Source of the DNA: an uncultured Polaribacter sp.
GTDB lineage: Bacteria; Bacteroidota; Bacteroidia; Flavobacteriales; Flavobacteriaceae
Length of the DNA: 64,000 nucleotides
Reading direction: 5' to 3'
Assembly (NCBI RefSeq): GCF_947501385.1
Contig: NZ_CANMVP010000007.1
Span: forward strand, 105,321 to 169,320
In this document: piece by piece, positions 61,801 through 64,000 of the stretch
Numbering within the stretch: the first letter of the stretch is position 1
Layout of the letters: each line of letters starts with the position of its first letter
Made by a program: the position numbers and the translations under genes
Notes under the pieces: model-generated
Databases searched by the model: none
Seen by the model: the letters and a program-made list of their open reading frames with translations, nothing else
What the model was told of the DNA's origin: nothing

Positions 61801-64000
61801 GAATTAACGACAACAATGTAACAGTACAAGATGTTTTAAACAACATTAGCAATATAACGGCAGCCAACGAAACATTAACAGTATTATCTTACAATGCCAC
61901 TTCGAATGTCTTAACTTATCAAGATGAGAAAGGTGTTTCTAAAACATTAAACTTAATAGATAATAGAACCACAAACTCTATAATTTCAATTATAGGAACC
62001 AATTTAGTAATTACAGATTCAGAAGGAGATACAGCTACTATTGCATTATCAGATATTGCTGCAGGAGTAGATACCAATGTAACAAATGCTACCATTACCG
62101 TTATAGGAACCAATTTAGTAATTACAGATTCAGAAGGAAATACAACAGCTATTCCACTATCAGACATTGCTGCTGGTGTAGATACGAATACCACAAATGT
62201 AACTTTTGCAATTTCAGGAAGCGATTTAGTAATTACAGATTCTGCAGGAGGAACTGTAAGCGCAACACTAGCATCTATTGCTGCAGGCGTTGATACAGAT
62301 AATCAAACGGTAACTAATTTTAGCATCATTGGAAGCGACTTGAGCATCACTTTAGAAGATGGAAATACAGCAACAGTCCCTTTATCAGCAATTGCTGCAG
62401 GAGTAGACACAAATACAACAAATGCTACAATTGCAGTTTTAGGGACCGATTTGGTACTTACAGATTCAGAAGGAAATACAACAGCTATTCCACTATCAGA
62501 CATTGCTGCAGGGGTGAATACAGATAATCAAAATTTAACATTAACAGCAACCACATTAAATATTACCAACGGAACGGGTGTAGACTTATCAAAAAAAATA
62601 AGCCTACCCATGTTTGTTGATGGAGCTGCAGCGAATACTGGTATTTTTTGGAATGGTACAGATTGGATTACTCAATTGCGAGTAGCAAGTGTAAATGGTT
62701 CATTACCAGACGCATCTGGTAATGTTGTAGTGAGTCCTGGAGGAGTATTTACAGGTCCTACATCAGACCCATCACTTATTAGTCCAACTGAAGTCCCAGC
62801 ACCTACGGAAGGAGATATTTATATTGTGAACTCAACTACTGGGACAGCTTCTGATATTGGTAAAACTTTTGTTTATGAAAGTAGTGGAGCAGGAACTTGG
62901 ATAGCTATTAACCCTGTTGACGCTGCTCTTTATGATGGAAGATTTGTGAATGTTACTGGAGATACAATGACAGGAAATTTAGATATGAACGGTAATACAA
63001 TCACAAATTTAAATACACCAACAAATGCTTCAGATGCAGTTACAAAGCAATATGTAGATAATTTAGATGTAAACGATGCAGATAGTGTTATTGGAAACGA
63101 ATGGATTACAAATTTTAGAATTAACGGAACAAATTTAGAAATTACTGATGGTGGTGGTGTAAGATCAATCCCTTTATCTGCTATTGGAGCAGGAGTAAAT
63201 ACCGACAATCAAACAGTAACTAATTTTAGTATCATAGGAGCAAACTTAAGCATCACTTTAGAAGATGGAAACACCGCAACAGTGCCATTATCGGCTATTA
63301 ATGCAGGTGTTGACACAAATACAACAAATGCTACAATTTCTGTCATAGGAAGCAACTTAGTAATTACAGATTCAGAAGGAAATACAACAGCTATTGCACT
63401 ATCAGACATTGCTACTGGTGTAGATACCAATACCACCAATGCAACTTTTGCAATTTCAGGAGGCGATTTAGTAATTACAGATTCTGCAGGGGGAACTGTA
63501 AGCGCAACACTAGCATCTATTGCTGCAGGCGTAAACACAGATAACCAAACAATTACAGACTTTAGTATTGTAGGTACTGATTTAAGCATCACATTAGAAA
63601 ATGGAAATACAGCAACTGTAGCCTTGGCAGCTATTGTTGCCGGCAATGAAACCTTAACCACTTTGGTTTACAACGGTACTACAGAGATCTTAACTTATAC
63701 CGATGAAGAGGGAACACCTATTGCAATTAATTTGGGCGCAATTATCGACGGTACAGAAACCTTAACTACTTTGGTAGACAATGGAAACGGAACGATGACT
63801 TATACCGATGAAGCAGGAACGGTAAACACCATCAACACCACAGCAGTTGCCAACAATGTATCTGTAACAGACGGTACAGTAGACATCGATGGTGACGGAA
63901 CCAATGACAATAATGTAACCATACAAGATGTATTAACCAATTTAAATGCACTTGTTGCAGCTAATGAAACCTTAACCACTTTGGTTTACAACGGTACTAC
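58866..64000 (+). CDS. Giant repetitive secreted surface protein, 5' part
   Basis: The frame stays open from the ATG at 58866 to the window end, 1,711 codons without a stop, and continues beyond. A signal peptide (about 1-24, ending SSNAQ) is followed by VGVGTPLPNASSMLDIESSSRGVLIPRVTL, quoted here only by parts (VGVGT, LDIESSSRGVLIPR), a start typical of flavobacterial fibrous surface proteins. Then come beta-rich ETLTTLVYNG-type repeats with DxDGDGxxD calcium-type loops, two 438-bp and five 318-bp tandem units, a diverged section of 36-38-residue modules (NLVITDSEGNT, SDIAAGVDTN), and a phage tail-fibre-like segment (GDTMTGNLDMNGNTITNL). A C-terminal sorting domain would lie outside. Likely an adhesin or matrix protein. 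Confidence 0.9.
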   Translation, partial: MNKKLRINFFVFTALFLVVFSSNAQVGVGTPLPNASSMLDIESSSRGVLIPRVTLTGTIDNTTMANGNVESLLVYNTATASDVFPGYYYWSGSRWIRFVAEQDVTALQTVTTLIYNNVANTLTYTDESGVNNIINLLDLVDGNETLTTLVYDGTANTLTYKDEDGSSNTISLVDLVGANETLTTLVDNGNGTMTYKGEDGISNIITTSVDGDNVFITNVDVDGDGVPDNVTIQEFINNITNIVKGEETLTVLGTSLDGLDGIAGNADDATVLTYLDEDGTTNTVDLSEVVGAITINNIDIDGDGVPDNVTFQEFIDNIKNVVQANETLTTLVDNGNGTMTYKGEDGISNIITTSVDGDNVFITNIDVDGDGVPDNVTIQEFINNITNIVKGEETLTVVGTSPDGLDGIAGNADDAIVLTYLDEEGTTNTVDLSEVVGAITINNIDIDGDGVPDNVTFQEFIDNIENIIEANETLTTLVYNGTTEVLTYTDEDGNATPIDLGTIINGSGTAASIVDNGDGTMTYTDSDGNIFTINTTTIANNVLVTDGTVDIDGDGINDNNVTVQDVLNNINNITAANETLTTLVYNGTTEVLTYTDEDGNATPIDLGTIINGSGTAASIVDNGDGTMTYTDSDGNIFTINTTTIANNVLVTDGTVDIDGDGINDNNVTVQDVLNNINNITAANETLTTLVYNGTTEVLTYTDEDGNATPIDLGTIINGSGTAASIVDNGDGTMTYTDSDGNIFTINTTTIANNVLVTDGTVDIDGDGINDNNVSVQDVLNNISNITAANETLTTLVYNGTTEVLTYTDEDGNATPIDLGTIINGSGTAASIVDNGDGTMTYTDSDGNIFTINTTTIANNVLVTDGTVDIDGDGINDNNVTVQDVLNNISNITAANETLTTLVYNGTTEVLTYTDEDGNATPIDLGTIINGSGTAASIVDNGDGTMTYTDSDGNIFTINTTTIANNVLVTDGTVDIDGDGINDNNVTVQDVLNNISNITAANETLTVLSYNATSNVLTYQDEKGVSKTLNLIDNRTTNSIISIIGTNLVITDSEGDTATIALSDIAAGVDTNVTNATITVIGTNLVITDSEGNTTAIPLSDIAAGVDTNTTNVTFAISGSDLVITDSAGGTVSATLASIAAGVDTDNQTVTNFSIIGSDLSITLEDGNTATVPLSAIAAGVDTNTTNATIAVLGTDLVLTDSEGNTTAIPLSDIAAGVNTDNQNLTLTATTLNITNGTGVDLSKKISLPMFVDGAAANTGIFWNGTDWITQLRVASVNGSLPDASGNVVVSPGGVFTGPTSDPSLISPTEVPAPTEGDIYIVNSTTGTASDIGKTFVYESSGAGTWIAINPVDAALYDGRFVNVTGDTMTGNLDMNGNTITNLNTPTNASDAVTKQYVDNLDVNDADSVIGNEWITNFRINGTNLEITDGGGVRSIPLSAIGAGVNTDNQTVTNFSIIGANLSITLEDGNTATVPLSAINAGVDTNTTNATISVIGSNLVITDSEGNTTAIALSDIATGVDTNTTNATFAISGGDLVITDSAGGTVSATLASIAAGVNTDNQTITDFSIVGTDLSITLENGNTATVALAAIVAGNETLTTLVYNGTTEILTYTDEEGTPIAINLGAIIDGTETLTTLVDNGNGTMTYTDEAGTVNTINTTAVANNVSVTDGTVDIDGDGTNDNNVTIQDVLTNLNALVAANETLTTLVYNGT
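59397..60272 (+). repeat. Two tandem 438-bp coding repeats
   Basis: Two consecutive 146-codon units start at 59397 and 59835 (both at GCAAACGAAACACTAACCAC). They contain VDVDGDGVPDNVTIQEF and IDIDGDGVPDNVTFQEF segments. They remain nearly identical at the DNA level with a handful of substitutions. Confidence 0.9.
60273..61862 (+). repeat. Five tandem 318-bp coding repeats
   Basis: Unit starts at 60273, 60591, 60909, 61227 and 61545, each 318 bp (106 codons), differing at only a few positions, followed by a diverged copy of the first ten or so codons at 61863. The unit contains ETLTTLVYNGTTEVLTYTDE, DNGDGTMTYTDSDGN and DIDGDGINDNNVTVQDVL. The near identity implies recent tandem expansion or gene conversion. 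Confidence 0.93.
63642..63959 (+). repeat. Diverged 318-bp repeat, array resumes
   Basis: A unit of the same 318-bp length and domain order but with different third-position choices runs from 63642, and the next unit starts at 63960 and leaves the window. So the array continues downstream as an older or separately amplified block. Confidence 0.8.

Noticed and set aside
59397..61862. Regular repeats as a CRISPR array
   Set aside because: The repeats are 318 or 438 bp, contiguous, in frame and coding, with no spacers and no cas genes.
62930..63061. Prophage remnant
   Set aside because: Only a fibre-like motif is present, inside a long bacterial surface protein frame; no integrase, capsid or tail genes are nearby.
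58850..63661. Several minus-strand open frames of 60-150 codons opposite the giant gene
   Set aside because: Their coordinates follow the repeats, their translations are Ser/Val/Pro-rich shadows, and the plus-strand frame is unbroken with a clear signal peptide.

Overview
The window is AT-rich DNA from a member of the Bacteroidota, most likely a marine Flavobacteriaceae (Polaribacter-like). The grounds are a SusC/SusD pair with sulfatases, promoters of the TTG-N19/20-TAnnTTTG type, Bacteroidota-style lipoproteins, a LytS/LytTR signalling set and a giant flavobacterial-type surface protein. I see no rRNA, tRNA, CRISPR array or insertion sequence. The organism name is inference.

Region 1 (1-28 kb) is a dense stress and survival island. 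It holds six two-domain universal stress proteins, Hsp20, a ribosome hibernation factor, a beta-CASP nuclease, an ATP-cone/Mrr-like nuclease, an eRF1-domain-like protein, a GNAT enzyme, TerB- and DUF302-like proteins, a site-2 protease with CBS domains, a HlyD/ABC exporter, a CbpA/CbpM-type co-chaperone pair, an MscS channel, a CDP-alcohol transferase, a phosphoesterase, a flavin-binding protein, and a peroxiredoxin broken by one stop codon. A PAS histidine kinase and a response regulator fused to a CRP/FNR-type DNA-binding module sit in the middle. The main result here is a palindrome, TGAT-N4-ATCA. It occurs upstream of twelve transcription units in this region, every time exactly 23 bp before the -7 element position, which is a class II (-41.5) activator geometry. 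This ties the island into one FNR-like regulon, reminiscent in content of the mycobacterial DosR dormancy regulon. One of these promoters has no protein gene behind it and instead faces three consecutive terminator hairpins, so it probably makes a small RNA.

Region 2 (27.6-34.5 kb) has an L,D-transpeptidase followed by a galactose (Leloir) operon: GntR regulator, mutarotase, galactokinase, galactose-1-phosphate uridylyltransferase and a sodium/sugar symporter. It ends at a strong terminator.

Region 3 (34.9-53.2 kb) is a polysaccharide utilisation locus. SusC, SusD, two sulfatases and a GH172 (DUF2961) lipoprotein are on the minus strand. A LacI regulator, a mutarotase-like lipoprotein, L-fucose/D-arabinose isomerase, a FucP-type permease and an AraB-type ribulokinase are on the plus strand. 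Four palindromic LacI operators flank the two operon promoters with matching geometry. The enzyme set fits D-arabinose (for example a sulfated D-arabinan) better than L-fucose.

Region 4 (53.4-64 kb) has two paralogous LytTR response regulators, a beta-propeller sensor kinase, a tetranucleotide repeat, and the first 1,711 codons of a giant repetitive surface protein. That protein carries tandem 438-bp and 318-bp repeats and runs off the end of the window.
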